DNA of 64,000 nucleotides from Histoplasma ohiense (GCA_017607445.1 JAEVHH010000006.1:2976001-3040000), one strand, 5' to 3'; counted from the first letter of the stretch, positions 24,185 to 36,849 are shown. Numbers and translations: made by a program. Notes: a model not told the origin generated them from the letters alone.

Positions 24185-24562
24185 TATTAATGAGCTTGTG
24201 AGTGTTACCAATAATCATTACCAATTGTCATGTATTGTGAGTGTTACCAATAATTGTTACCAATTGTCATGTATTACATAATCATCAGAATGGGACCAAA
24301 CTTGAGCTAAAATCATGATCAGTCCCAGGTCATGTTCTTATTTTTCATAGTCAGTCACTTTGCATGGAATAATAAATTTTGTTGGTCTCATAATAGTCAT
24401 GTTAGGCCTAAATCTGGTCCTTTTACACTTCATTTCTGAAAATTTTGATCCCTTTACACTCTCATTCTGATCCTGGTCCCACTGGAAATCACACCAAGAA
24501 ATGGACTGGGACCAAATCAAACCAAACCAAATGTGAAATTCATGGTCCCACTGGTCAGCCTA
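24185..24562 (+). repeat. Right end of H1 with 3' terminal repeat
   Basis: Non-coding. It contains a ~50-bp direct duplication (GTGAGTGTTACCAATAATYRTTACCAATTGTCATGTATT at about 24197 and 24239). It then matches the right end of H2/H3, with repeated GGTCCC(A/T) motifs, up to the shortened TIR CAGCCTA. Confidence 0.75.
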
Positions 24563-24570
24563 CTCATAAT

Positions 24571-24593
24571 TATATCTAGAATCATCTCTTACA
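24571..24593 (+). repeat. 5' LTR of G2, right fragment
   Basis: The last 23 bp of the LTR (…ATCATCTCTTACA), continuing from 11224 across the H1 insertion. Confidence 0.85.
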
Positions 24594-24679
24594 ATTCTAA
24601 TCACTCTAAACTTTATTTGAGTGGTCTGTTGTTACACACATCTACAATAAAATACACAATGTTAGTTAAAACATGTAAG

Positions 24680-25725
24680 ATGATCTCAATACATGCAAGA
24701 TCTCTTGAAAATCAATCTGAATTCTCTATCATCTTCAATGATCACAATGTGCACTTGCAACAGTTGAATGATCAAATCTGTGAATGAGAGCAGCAATTAG
24801 CTATTCTGCATGCACAACAGCAGCTCAACAAGTTGAAAGTGCAGATTTGTGGAGATACTCTCATTGAGCCTCAATTAACTTGAGATATCACCACAGAATC
24901 ACTGCAAAATCAATCTGCAGATGATACAGATGATGATAATGAGATATCACTGAGATTGAAGATTAAAAACTACTATTGAGAAAAAAATATATTAGAATTC
25001 AAACACTATAAAGATCACATATTGATTCTCTTTACACATCACTATTGATATTATTGAAAGAAAGAACACAAGATAAATGATGCTAAACTCTATCTTGATA
25101 CCCACATTAAGCAGAAATGATTGAACTTTGTATCATTATATGAGAGATGTGAAGGAGCAACACTATTGACTTTCAATGATATATTATCACATCTAGAAAT
25201 GCAAATTAACAATCCACAGAATCAGCACTGATTGACAAGTCAAAAATTTCAAAATACAAAGCAACAAGAATGACAATTGATATGTGACTTCTCTAAATAT
25301 CTTGAAAACTGAGAATACTACTTACTCTCATATAGCAAAGAACAAAGAATGAATAACTTATGTAGTAAAATATTGAAGATACTAAACACTGAATTTGACT
25401 ATTGAAATCAAGAACCTCAGAACTACAAAGAGTTGCTTTGAACTCTACAGACTCTTGAAGAAAATATATCAGAGTGATCATGTGCCATTCACAAAGACAA
25501 ATATATGATATTTGTGAAGAATCAGTGTCATTCTGATAAATCTAGTAACTATCAAAACAAGAGGAAATGAGAGGAACAAATGGATTCAACTGAATAAATT
25601 AAGAAAAATAAATATAACTAGATGAAGAAGTGTTCTCACTGTTATAAGAAGAGTTATATTGCAAATGATTGCTGAATATTATATTCTGAAAAGTGCAATC
25701 AAGTTCAATAAGCAAAAAATCAACA
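24680..25725 (+). pseudogene. Decayed gag of G2
   Basis: Begins at the ATG equivalent to D 57571 and is collinear with it: Gln-rich coiled coil, capsid-like Trp/Tyr-rich middle, CCHC knuckle near 25630-25675 (C-S-H-C-Y-K-K-S-Y with His replaced by Tyr). Many TGA codons. Confidence 0.75.
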
Positions 25726-25799
25726 ATTTCAATTGTAGAAGCAGCTGCTGCATTGGAAATACAAACAACTAGACTGTGAGATAAACAGTTATTGATGAT

Positions 25800-27176
25800 G
25801 AATATGTAGATGCTGACAGAAGTAGAATGGTTGATGATGTGAACACTAGTGAATTCTAATATGAATGTGAACTTCATGTCTCACATTTAAGCATCAAAAT
25901 ATTTCTTGAAGGCAGAAGATAAATCAAAAATAGTGAAAGCAGTTGATAATTATAAGATTAAATTGTATGAACAATGAAAAGCTGCAATGAAGATTATCAA
26001 TGCTGAACATATTCTCTGAGAAAGATTCCACCATTTCAAAAAGGCTGACATTAGCAGATATGATGTAATTTTGAGCATGCCATGATTGAAAGCTGCAAAC
26101 TCTGATATCAATTGAGTGTGAAGATGCTGAATCTATAGAAAAGCATCAAATATTAATCACATACATCTGAATACTGCCAAAGAATTCACAACACTAATTG
26201 ACAATGATAATATTATATTTGCTGCCTTACCATTACAAGCTGCAAATGCAGCAACTGAGTCAAATATCTCAGATGATTATAAAGATTATCTTGATGTATT
26301 CTGAGAAGATATATCTGACACAAAACATGCATCTCATGATCATACTATAGATCTCAAATCTGGCAAGAAACCTTCATATCAACTGATATATAACTTATCA
26401 CCTCAGAAACTCTCTGTTCTCTGAGAATATATTGAAAAGATATTAGAGAAGAATTGAATATATTCATTCAAGAGCCCAGCTGATGCATCAGTATTATTCA
26501 TATCAAAGAAAGATGAAACTCTGTGTCTTTGTGTGGATTATCAAGAATTGAATGAAATAACAGTCAAGAATCAATATCCACTGCTCTTAATAAATGAAAT
26601 ACTTGATAGATTAGCAGATGCCAAAATATATACACAGCTGAATCTTAGAAACACATATCATAGAATTTGCATATGAGCAGAGAATGAATGAAAAACAGCA
26701 TTTTGAATACAATATGAACACTTTGAATATCTAGTCTTATCTTTGAGCTAATCAATGTCTCTGTGATCTTTTAATCTTATATCAACAAAGCTCTCAGTGA
26801 TCTTTTGTATGTATATTGCATGGTTTATCTTGATGATATTGTAATCTATTCAAACATGCTTGACAAACATGTCATCCATGTTAAGAATGTGCTGGAATGG
26901 TTAAGGTGATGAAGACTATATGCCAAACTTAGTAAGTGTACATTCCATGCAACAGAAATTGAATTTTTCGGTTTTGTGGTTACCACACAGAGCATTACTG
27001 TTGAGAAATATCATGTCAACACAATTCTAGATTGATCAGAACTGTGAACTATAAACAAATTGCAAAAATTTTTAGAATTCATCAATTTCTATTATCAATT
27101 CATATACAAGTTCTCAATAATAACAGCATCTCTGACTGAATTGTTAAAAGGTTATGAAATAAAAAGAGGGAAGAAT
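25800..27176 (+). pseudogene. Decayed pol of G2, part 1 (PR to RNase H start)
   Basis: Protease and linker run to about 26450, then RT with LCLCVDYQELN at 26518-26550. The YLDD box at about 26826-26840 is the only one of the six RT copies here in which both Asp survive. A 1-nt deletion and a TAA lie near 26740-26780. The frame is cut at 27176 (AGAAT) by copy C and continues at 34321. Confidence 0.8.
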
Positions 27177-27447
27177 TGTAAGAGATGGTTGTAGGTATAA
27201 TTATGAGAGTAGTGTGAAGTACACATATAGAATGTTAAGAAGGTAGCAATCTCTATTATTCAAAGCTAATCACTGATCTTCTAATATCTATGGATATCAG
27301 CAAGCATTATATAGGCGACCATCATGTGCTATGACTGTCTATAATGCCATGTGCTATATTCCTCCTCATTAATTCTGATGTGTTCTGTGTTCTTCTATTG
27401 CCATATAGCTATTTTCTAATATAGATATCTCTGTTGTGTCTATTACA
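27177..27447 (-). repeat. 3' LTR of copy C
   Basis: 271 bp, TGTAAGAG...TATTACA in plus-strand reading, paired with 34050-34320. Confidence 0.9.
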
Positions 27448-27990
27448 ATTATCTCTCTTCTTCAAAGACCTGGTTCTCAGAACTTCTTATTGTGATGTGT
27501 GAAGTTCATAATATATACTGCATGATTGATATTGTATGAAGTTTGCAGGATTGAGCTGGATTAATTGTTGAGATTAATTCTGAAGTGTTGCTGTTTCAGA
27601 AGAATGTTTTTTCATCTTCAGTGTCATTGCAGTTCAATCATGATTTAGACACAACTTCTGAACCTCTTTTCTTTGACTTTTACACTCAAAAATTGTACTC
27701 TAACAAAATCATCACCACCATCATTATCAATGATTTTTTATTTAAAAAGAATATGTCAATTTATCAAACAAAGTACACTGTATTCTTCTATGTGATTTTT
27801 ATTGTGAAATTCAAAGTTTTGATTGCATGATTGCATTTTCCATTTTGGATTGAATTTTGTGTTGTTGCAATTTCTTTGATCAATATTGCAATATTGATTT
27901 CAATCTTCAACATCTGTTTTTCTGTCTTGTTGCTTTTGCTTCTCCTTCTTCTTTGAACAAGATCTTGATACTGATTAAAGTTATGATAGA
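27448..27990 (+). promoter_or_regulatory. Upstream region of the antisense accessory gene in copy C
   Basis: About 540 bp between the 3' LTR and the ATG of the antisense gene. The open stretch at 27585-27830 is also partly open in D (63927-63559), but no domain is recognisable and it may be a 5' leader. It probably contains the antisense promoter. The same sequence is present at 45480-45936 and 63525-64000. Confidence 0.4.
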
Positions 27991-29141
27991 ATGTCAGAAC
28001 CAGCTGTTTCTGTTGCTGATTTGAAGTCTATGAAGAGTGATATGCTGTCTGTCATTGAGAGCATTTGCTTGGGTTGTCTGGAGAGATTGCAGAACCCCTC
28101 AGTATATCCTTGCTTTGTGAATAATGAACAGACACACTGTCACATCTGTCATATATCAAATAGAAGTTGTGCTGCTGTAAGTTTTCTTAAACTAAGATTG
28201 TTATAAATACTAATGGGTTATAGATGCCTGAGTGCTTTCACAAAATCAGTCAATCTTTGATCAATGAATTTCACAAGATGCTGCTCTCTGATGAAGTTCT
28301 GAATGAGAGATTTGTCATGTATTAAACTGCTGTTGCAAGGTTTGTACTTGATGTGCAGGTCTATGAGAATGCAGATGAGATTCTAGAATTCTATATGAAC
28401 TCTGATGATCTGTTGTCACAGCAGAGTGTGGCATTTGATCATAGCAGTGTTTCAGAAAGCACATTTTCACATCCTGCTATTACATTAATATCATCCTCAC
28501 TGCACCAAGATCTTGGTATGTTATTTGAGTTGATTGATAATGTAGATGAAGATGAGGAAGCAGATGATTCTGTTGAAGTGTTAGAAAGAAACACAGCAGC
28601 ATATTGCTGTCATTGTATTCAATATTTGACAACATCTCCTCATCATCATTGTGAGTCTGCTGAGAATCAATGCAAAAAATGCAAGCACTGCTCAGTGATG
28701 AAGCATATCTGTATTCTGATAAGTTATTATTCAAAACAGATGTTTTTACAGTATATAATATTAACTTTCTATTAGATGTCAGTGAATGCTGTTGAATTGA
28801 CTCAGACAGTTATCAACACTGCTGAGGATCTAATTGTCACTGATGCAGATGCTTCAAATGTTAATATTTTGCAGAGTGCTATGACTGTGATGATTAAATC
28901 CTTTGCTGTGAAGATTCAGAAGATTCAATGAGACAGTTCTTCTGAGACTTCAGCTGAAATGATGATTGATGAGATTCTGATGATTACATCACTGATCACA
29001 GCTCTCAAGTCATTGTTGAAACATTATGCTTCATCAGTTGAGAAAATCTGAGATAATAAGCAGATTTGTCTTGATGACAATTTCTTGAATAACACTGACC
29101 AAGCTGAGGCAGATCTGTTTTTTAATTTCTGAGTGAAATAA
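27991..29141 (+). pseudogene. Three-exon antisense zinc-cluster gene of copy C
   Basis: Exon 1 is 27991-28176 (62 codons), intron 47 nt (GTAAGT...TACTAATG...TAG), exon 2 28224-28718 (165 codons), intron 57 nt (donor now ATAAGT) and exon 3 28776-29141 with stop TAA. All introns are phase 0; total 348 residues. Exon 1 holds C-x2-C-x11-C-x8-C-x2-C-x6-C. Exon 2 has an acidic stretch (DNVDEDEEADD) and a second cluster C-x2-C-x11-C-x6-C-x2-C-x2-C. Exon 3 is helical with no recognised domain. One TAA (28322) and several TGA codons interrupt it. It is transcribed opposite to gag-pol. Function unknown; the zinc cluster suggests DNA or protein binding. Confidence 0.75.
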
Positions 29142-29249
29142 GTATATTCAGCAGTCATTGTTGTCTTCTTTGTTTTCATTTATTGACTGACTTCTGATAG
29201 ATTTTATTAAACTGTTTCAAGTACTTCTGACTGTTCATCAAGTTTTTCT

Positions 29250-32200
29250 CAGATTCCCAAGAATTATCTGTGTCTGTACAATCTTTTCATTTGACAAGAT
29301 ATTATGTTTGACTATAATATTGATGCTTGTCTAATATAGCTTCAACTTCTCATTTCTCTTGCACATCTATAATTATCAGTTCTGCTTGCAGGATTTGTCC
29401 ATCACATGTGTGATAAGATTTGAGAAGGGAAACATGAAATACAGAATGAATTTCTTTATATTACAGTGTAAGTTTCAGTTTATACACTTATGTACTGCAG
29501 ATATCAATTATTTGAAAGAGACTCAAAAATCAATGATCTAGTTTGAGTGAGGATTGCAAGATGGATATATTTTTTGCACACAGCATTACTCAGTTCTCTA
29601 TTTTAAAGTTTTTTGATATATAATGCTGATTGTAATACTTTTTCTCAGCTGCTTTGACAGCTTCTAGACATTTTCAGATCTTGTTTTCTGCTTGCTTCAT
29701 CTGTTCCACTTGTTTCATTACTGATTTTGACACACCTGTGCTTGAGGGTTCTACATCTATACGAAGTTCAGTTGATCAGCTGATCATTGCTTCAGATGAT
29801 GTCATTTTTATCAATGTATGAAAGATGTTGTTATATGCTCATTGTGTCAGAGAAATTCATTCTATCCAATTATCTTGCTGATAGCTGCAATATGTGTGAA
29901 GATAATGTTCAATCATCTGGTTCAATCATTCTGTCTGGCTGTTGGTTTGTGGGTGGAATGCTGTCGATAATTTTCATCAGACATAGAGCAGATAACACAA
30001 TGTCAATCAAAACTTGCTATTTATTAATGAATCTTGATTGCTAATAATGTTCATAGATAGATCAAAGTTCTTCACAACTCTTTATATAATAATGTCCACA
30101 AGTTCTTCTGCATCTAGCTCTGAAGATATGAACACAATTATGATTCATTTGATGAATAAATCAACAAATACAACAATAGTATTATAGGTTTGACTTCTCT
30201 TTTTATTATCTGACAGATCTTTAATAAAGTCCATGCTAATTGTATGTCATTTCTTGTCTGGCACTGAATGTGATTGTAGCAATCTGTATGGCTTGTGCTG
30301 TGATATCTTGACATATTGACAAACATTGCAAGTTCTCATATATTCTGTAATCTCATCACTCATACCATGCCACAAGTACTTGCATTTGATCACTTTGATG
30401 ATTTTGTCACATCCAAAATGGCCACTTTGAGGATCATCATGGTTCATTTTCATTATTTCATGTCTTACAGTCTTGTCTTGCAGTATATAGACTTTATCAT
30501 TTTTTCTGAACAGATCATCTTTATCTACTGCTCAGATTGAATGATTATCTATACTAATGTCATTCATTTTTAGTCTTCTGTGAAGTTCAGATGTGTTGGT
30601 GTCTCTATTCTGAATCTGCAGTAAAAGTTCAATAATAGATTCAGCTATCTCTTCACAATAGACTGTCTCAGACTCAAATACCTTGATGACTAGAATCTGT
30701 GGCATCAGAATCTCTAGATTTAACTCTGTAATGTCTGTGATTTTATTCTCATCCACAGATGTGTTCTTTATTCTGCAGAAGTTGTTGTCATTGATGACTA
30801 CAGATTTCTTCACTCAACAATTTTCATTAGCTTGCAGATCTTTTCACATCATCTTGATACATTAATCTAACTTTGTATTTTCTTTTGTCTTTAGTGACTT
30901 AAAGATTCTCTTACACAGCTTCTCTTGCAGAGTAGAAAGTCTCATCAAAAGAGCTGTATGTTTTACAAAATCTGAGTGATGATTTGATACATCTGTGAGA
31001 TTATTTTTCTCAGAACAGTGCTCTATTTCAAAATTGAATGCTGAGAGTATTTTCATTCAGTGAATCTGACACTCATTTAGCTGCTTCATCATCATGAAGC
31101 ATTGGAGATTGACATGGTCAGATAAAACAGTTATTGAATGCCTGCTATCATGTAAGTAATGATATCATTGTCTGAAAGCTTCTACAATCAGTAACATTTC
31201 TAGATTATATATTTGATAATGTCTTTCTGTTTCTGTGAGCTTTCTAGATCAAAATGTGATTGAGTGTCAGTGATCATCATTCATTAATTGTGATATTACT
31301 GCAGTGATTGCAACATCAGATCTGTCTGTTTCTATACAGAGTTTTCACTGCAGATCAAAGTGAATCATCAACAATACTTTCATAAAGCATTTTTTTAACT
31401 GCAAAATTGTGTGATTGCAGTTTTTATCTAACTGAACAGATGCATTATTCTTCCCTCTTTTTGTTTCATAATCTTTTAACAATTCAGTCAGGGGTGCTGT
31501 TATTATTGAGAACTTGTATATGAATCAACAATAGAAATTGATGAATTCTAGAAATATTTGCAATTTGTTTATAGTTCACAGTTCTGATCAATCTAGAATT
31601 GTGTTGACACAGTGTTTCTCAACAGTAATGCTCTGCATGATAATCACAAAACCCAAAAATCCAATTTCTGTTGCATGAAATGTACACTTACTAAGTTTGG
31701 CATATAGTCTCCAACACCTTAACCGTTCCAGCACATTCTTAACATGGACAACATGCTTGTCAAGCATGTTTGAATAGATTACAATATTGTCAAGATAAGT
31801 CATGCAATATATGTCTAAAAGATCACTGAGAGCTTTGTTGATATAAGATTGAAAGATTGCAGAGACATTGATTAGCTCAAAAGATAAGACTAGATATTCA
31901 AAGTGTTCATATTGTGTTTGAAATGCTGTTTTTCATTCATTCTCTGCTTGTATGCAAATTCTATAATACACATCTCTAAGGTTCAGCTGTGTATATATTT
32001 TGGCATCTGCTAATCTATCAAGTATTTCACTTATTAAGAGCAGTGGGTATCAATTCTTGACTGTTATTTCATTCAATTCTTGATAATCCATGCAAAGATG
32101 CAGGGTTTCATCTTTCTTCAGTGCAAATAGCACTGATGCACTGACTGAGCTCTTAAACAGACATATTCAATTCTTCTCTAATATTTTTTTGATATATTCT

Positions 32201-32940
32201 TGAAGGATGGAGAGTTCTTGAGGTGATAAGTTATATATTGATTGATATGAGAGTTTCTTGCCAGGTTTGAGATCTATAACATGATTATGAGGTGTGTGTT
32301 CTGTGTCAGATATGTCTTCTTAAAATACATCAAGATAATCTTTATAATCATCTGAGATATTTGACTCAGTTGCTGCACTCGCAGCTTGTAATGATAAAGC
32401 AGTGAATATAATATTGCCATCATCAATTAGTGTTGTGAATTCTTTAGCAGTATTCAGATGTATGTGATTAATATTTGATGCTTTTCTATAGATTCAGCAT
32501 CTTCACACTCAATCAATATCAGAGTTCACAGCTTTCAATCACAGCATGCTCAAAATTATATCATATCTGCTAATATTAGCTTCTTTGAAATGGTGGAATT
32601 CTTCTTGAAGAATATGTTTGTCATTGATAATCTTCATTGCAGCTCTTTGTTGTTCATATGATTTAATCTTATGATTATCAACTGCTTCCACTACTTTTGA
32701 TTTATCTTCTGTCTTTGAGAAATATTTTGATGCTCAGATGTGGGACACAAAGTTCACATCTGCATCAGAATCCACTAGCATCCATGCCATCAACCATTCT
32801 GCTTCTGTCAGCATTCACATATTCATCACCAATAATTGTTTATCTTGCAGTCTAGTTGTTTGTATTCTCAATGCAGCAGCTGCTTCTATGATTGAAATTG
32901 TTGATTTTTTGCTTGTTGAACTTGGTTGCACTTTTTGAAG
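29250..32940 (-). pseudogene. Decayed pol of copy C
   Basis: Minus-strand order: protease ~32800, RT with TYLDNIVIYSN at 31803-31588, RNase H ~31480-31080, integrase zinc region at about 30453-30320 (H-F-G-C-D-K, C-N-V-C-Q-Y), integrase core 30280-29700, then the chromodomain counterpart of D near 29270-29300. The YLDN box lacks the second Asp. Stops mostly TGA. Confidence 0.78.
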
Positions 32941-32959
32941 TGTAACATTCAACAATCAT

Positions 32960-33950
32960 TTGCAACATGACTCTTTTTATGGCAGTGAGAACACTTCTTC
33001 ATTCAGTTATACTTATCTTTTTTGATTTGTTCAGTTGAATCTGTTTGTTTCTCTCATTTCCTCTTGTTTCAATGATTGCTAGATTTATCAGAACAACACT
33101 GATTATCTATGAATATTGCAGATCTTTATTTGCAAATAGTATGCTGTTGCTCTGACATATTTTTCTTGAGAGTCTGTAGAGTTCAAAGCAACTCTTTGTA
33201 GTTCTGAGGCTCTTGATTTCAACAGTTGAGTTCTGTGTGTAATATCTTCAATGCTTTACTATGCAAGTTATCCATTCTTTGTTCTTTGCTATATGAGGGT
33301 AAGTAGTATTCCCAGTCTTCAAGATATTTAGAGAAATTGTGTATCAATTGCCATTCTTGTTGCTTCACATCTTGAAACTTTTGGCTTGCCAATCAGTGCT
33401 GATTCTGTGGATTGTTAATTTGCATCTCTAGATGTGATAGCATATCATCAAAAGTCAATGATGTTGCTCCTCCACATCTTTCATACAATGATACAAAATT
33501 CAACCATTTCTGCTTAACATGGATGTCAAGATAGAGTTTAGCATCATTTATCTTGTGTTTCTTCTTTCAATAATACTGACAGTGATGTGTAAAGAGAGTC
33601 AATATGCAATCTTTATAGTTCTTGAATTCTAACATATTTTTTCCTCAATAATAGTTCTTAATCTCTAACCTCAGTAGTGTTTCATTATCATTGTCTGTAT
33701 TGTTCACAGATCAATTTTGCAGCAGTTCTGTGGCAATATTCTGAATTAATTGAGACTTGATGAGAGTATCTTCACAAATCTGCACTTTCAACTTGTTGAG
33801 CTGCTGTTGTGCATGCAGAATAGCTAATTGCTGCTCTTGTTCATGAATTTGATCATTCAACTGTTGCAAACACACATTGTGATCATCAGAGGTGGTAGAG
33901 GATTCAGATTGATTTTCAAGAAATCTTGCATATATTGACATCATCTTGTG
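32960..33950 (-). pseudogene. Decayed gag of copy C
   Basis: From ATG at about 33947-33944, open for 77 residues through the Gln-rich coiled coil, then interrupted. Capsid region and CCHC knuckle (near 33000) collinear with D. Confidence 0.7.
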
Positions 33951-34049
33951 TGTTTTAACTAATGTTGCATATTTTAACTAACATTGTGTGCTTTATTGTA
34001 GGTGTGTGTAACAACAGACCACTCAAATAGAGTTATGAGTGATTAGAAT

Positions 34050-34320
34050 TGTAAGAGATGATTGTAGATATAATTATGAGAGTAGTGTGAAGTACATATA
34101 TAGAATGTTAAGAAGGTAGCAATCTCTATTATTCAAAGCTAATCACTGATCTTCTAATATCTACAGATATCAGCAAGCATTATATAGACAACCACCATGT
34201 GCTACAGCCATCTATGGTGCTGTGTGCTATGTCCCTTCTCATTAATTCTGATGTGTTCTGTGTTCTTCTATCGCCACATAGCTATTTCCTAATATAGATA
34301 TCTCCGTTGCGCCTATTACA
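34050..34320 (-). repeat. 5' LTR of copy C
   Basis: 271 bp, keeps the CpG-containing stretch TCTCCGTTGCGCC, so it is less decayed here than the partner LTR. Confidence 0.9.
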
Positions 34321-36767
34321 AGAATAACACATCTGTTCAGTTAGATGAAAACTGCAAGCATGCAATTCTGCAGTTAAAAGAATGCTTTACAAAAGCATCA
34401 TTGTTGATTCACTTTGATTCACAGTGAAAACTCTGTATAGAAACAGATGAATCTGACATTGCAATCACTGCAGTAATATCACAATTAATGAATGATGATC
34501 ACTGACATTCAATCACATTTTGGTCTAGAAAGCTCACAGAAGCAGAAAGATGTTATCAAATATATAATCTAGAAATATTGCTGATTGTAGAAGCTTTCAG
34601 ACAATAATATCACTATTTACATGATAGCAGACACTCAATAACTATTTTATCTGATCATGTCAATGTTCAGCACTTCATGACAACAAAGCAGCTAAATGAA
34701 TGTCAGATTCATTGGATGGAAATAAACTTTTTGCTACAATAATGCAGTTAAAGCTTGGGCATGGTTACTTCAAATCATATTTAACAAAGTTTAGAGATGA
34801 TTTAAGTAGTCTATGTTTAGATTGTCAGTTATATGAAAATCCAGAGCATCTTCTGTTACTTTGTGCAAAGTATTCAGAATTGAGATTGAAACTGAGAAAG
34901 AAGTTTGAATTGAAACAATTAAATTTGAATCTATTATTCAATACAGAAACTGGAAACAAGTTTTTAATTGAATATTTGAAAGAATCAAATGTTGCTACAA
35001 GAGTTTGAATGAATTGTCTGTTAAAAATATTGAGATCAGATTTTCAATTTGATTTATTTTGATTTTTCTTTTAGTCTTTCTTTTCATCTTGCTTTGAAGT
35101 CTCTCTTAAGTTGTTTATAATCAGTTTTAATTTGTTTTGAAAAGTTTGGTTTGTTTTTTGTTGATGTTATAGTTGTTGTCAGTGGTTTTTCTTTTCCTTG
35201 TTATAATAAAGCTGTCTTTTACAATGTTTATTTCTTTTGTTTTCAAACTAAGTTGTGTTGACTTGCTGACATTCTTTTGATTTTGATTTCTTTGATTGAA
35301 CAGTTTGAATAGTTGTTTGATTCTGAGCTGGAATTCTGATAATGCATGTTTTAAATTGTCTTTGTATATTAAATTATTCTTGAGTTGAAAAATCCTGAAG
35401 TGTTTCAGATAGATGTCATAGTCACTGACTGCATGCATCTATAATTGAAGAATAATAATAATAATAATTGGATGGAAATGCTCTCAGTGTTTGATTTTGA
35501 AATAGAGCATTCTTCCAAGAAAAATAATCCCACAGATGCATCAAGTTGTCATTCAAATTTTATAAAACACACAGATTTCTTGATGAGACTTTCTACTCTA
35601 TAAGAGAAGCTGTGTAAGAGAATCTTGAAGTCACTAAAGACAAAAGAAAACACAAAATTAGATCAATATATCAAGATAATATAAAAAAGTCTGCAAGCTA
35701 ATGAAAATTGTTGAGTGAAGAGATTCATAATCATTGATGATAACAACTTCTGCAGAATAAAGAACACATCTGTGAATAAGAATGAGATTGCAAATGTTAT
35801 AAAGTTAGATCTAGAGACTCTGATGTCACAGATTCTAGCTGTCAAAATATTTGAGTCTGAGATAGTCTATCACAAAGAAATAGCTGAATCTATCATTGAA
35901 CTCTTGCTGCAAATTTAGAATAGAGACATCAGCATATCTGAACTTCACAGAAGACTAGAGATGAATGATTTTAGTGTGAATAATTGTTCAATCTGAGCAG
36001 TAGATAAAGATGATCTGCTCAGAAAAGATGATAAAGTCTATATACTGCAAAACAAGACTGTAAGACATGAAATAATAAAAATAAATCACAATGATTTTCA
36101 AAATGACCATTTTGAATGTGACAAAATCATTGAAGCGATCAAACACAAGTATTTGTGACATGATATGAGCAATGAAATTACAGAATATGTGAGGATCTGC
36201 AATGTTTGTCAATATATCAAGATACCACAGCATAAGCTGTATGAGTTGCTACAACCACATTCAGTGTCAGATAAGAAATGATATATAATTAGCCTGGACT
36301 TTATTGAAGATCTGCTAGATAATAAAAAGAAAAGTCAAATCTATAATGCTATTGTTGTATTTATTGATTTATTCATTAAATGAGTCATAATTGTGTCCAC
36401 ATCTTCAGAGCTAGATGCAGAAGAATTTACAGATATTATTGTATGAAAAATTGCAAAGAACTTTGATCTATCTGCAAACATTATTAATGACTGAGATTCA
36501 TTAATAAATAACAAGTTTTGATCAATATTATGTTATCTGCTTCATATCTGATGAAAATTATTGACAGCTTTCCACCTGCAAACCAACAGTCATACAGAAT
36601 GATTGAATCAGATGATTGAACATTATCTTTGCATATATTGCAGCTATCAATAAGACAATTGAATAGAGTGGATACTTCTGATGCAATGAGTATATAACAA
36701 TATCTTTCACACATCAATAAAAATGACATCATCTGAAGTGATGATCAGCTGATCAACTGAACTTTGT
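34321..36767 (+). pseudogene. Decayed pol of G2, part 2 (RNase H to integrase), with LINE insertion
   Basis: Continues the frame of 27176 after the duplicated AGAAT. It is collinear with D 60063-61750: RNase H to 34711, then after the LINE the linker 35468-36000, integrase zinc region ~36080-36230, and core to 36767. There the CMC-like element P interrupts. Decayed. Confidence 0.78.
34724..35467 (+). mobile_element. 5'-truncated Tad1-like LINE 3' end
   Basis: Flanked by a 12-bp target duplication TTGGATGGAAAT (34712-34723 and 35468-35479) and ending in an (AAT)n tail. An open stretch to 35008 encodes the C-terminal LINE segment: a G-H-G-Y-F-K-S-Y-L run, then C-x2-C ... H-L-L-L-L-C zinc motif and E-L-R-L-K-L-R. 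This matches the region after RT/RNase H in Tad1-group LINEs. The rest is a T-rich 3' UTR. It is less decayed than its host. Confidence 0.8.
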
Positions 36768-36786
36768 CCTTACCGGAAGAACATAG
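36768..36786 (+). repeat. Left terminal inverted repeat of P
   Basis: CCTTACCGGAAGAACATAG; partner at 44243-44261 on the reverse strand, two mismatches. Confidence 0.85.
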
Positions 36787-36824
36787 ACTTATTATACGAC
36801 CGGATTATAGTTGTTCCACCGTGT

Positions 36825-36849
36825 CATTCGGCGACACTGTCGCTGAATG
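36825..36849. repeat. Subterminal palindrome of P
   Basis: A 25-bp near-perfect palindrome (arms CATTCGGCGACA / TGTCGCTGAATG, one mismatched pair) 40 bp inside the left TIR. The GCGAC motif recurs inverted near the right end (CGGCGACATG at about 44184). Probable transposase-binding or regulatory site, by analogy with subterminal repeats of CMC elements. Confidence 0.6.

Larger units (their letters stand above)
11225..24562 (+). mobile_element. hAT DNA transposon H1 (autonomous type) carrying E2b
   Basis: Begins TAGACTGGCCGTGTGACC and ends ...GGTCAGCCTA. It is flanked by a perfect 8-bp duplication CTCATAAT (11217-11224 and 24563-24570), the size made by hAT transposases. The ends match H2 and H3 (TAGACTGGCTG). 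Without E2b it is about 5.9 kb. It encodes a hAT transposase (21785-24184), a zinc-cluster/coiled-coil gene (20365-21262) and a histone H3-like gene (about 19190-19640, minus). The right TIR is shortened (CAGCCTA for CAGCCAGTCTA), so it is probably immobile now. Confidence 0.9.
27177..34320 (-). mobile_element. Full-length Ty3/Gypsy chromovirus copy C
   Basis: 7144 bp, LTRs 27177-27447 and 34050-34320, target duplication AGAAT (27172-27176 and 34321-34325), inserted in G2 pol. On the minus strand: gag, pol with chromodomain, then ~1.7 kb containing an antisense three-exon gene (plus strand 27991-29141) before the 3' LTR. It sets the full length of the family, from which D would end about 340 bp past the right edge. 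Confidence 0.93.

Noticed and set aside
34700..35008. ORF beginning M-S-D-S-L-D-G-N-K as a complete gene
   Set aside because: The first eight codons are G2 pol sequence including the target duplication; the rest is the truncated LINE. It is a chance fusion across an insertion edge.
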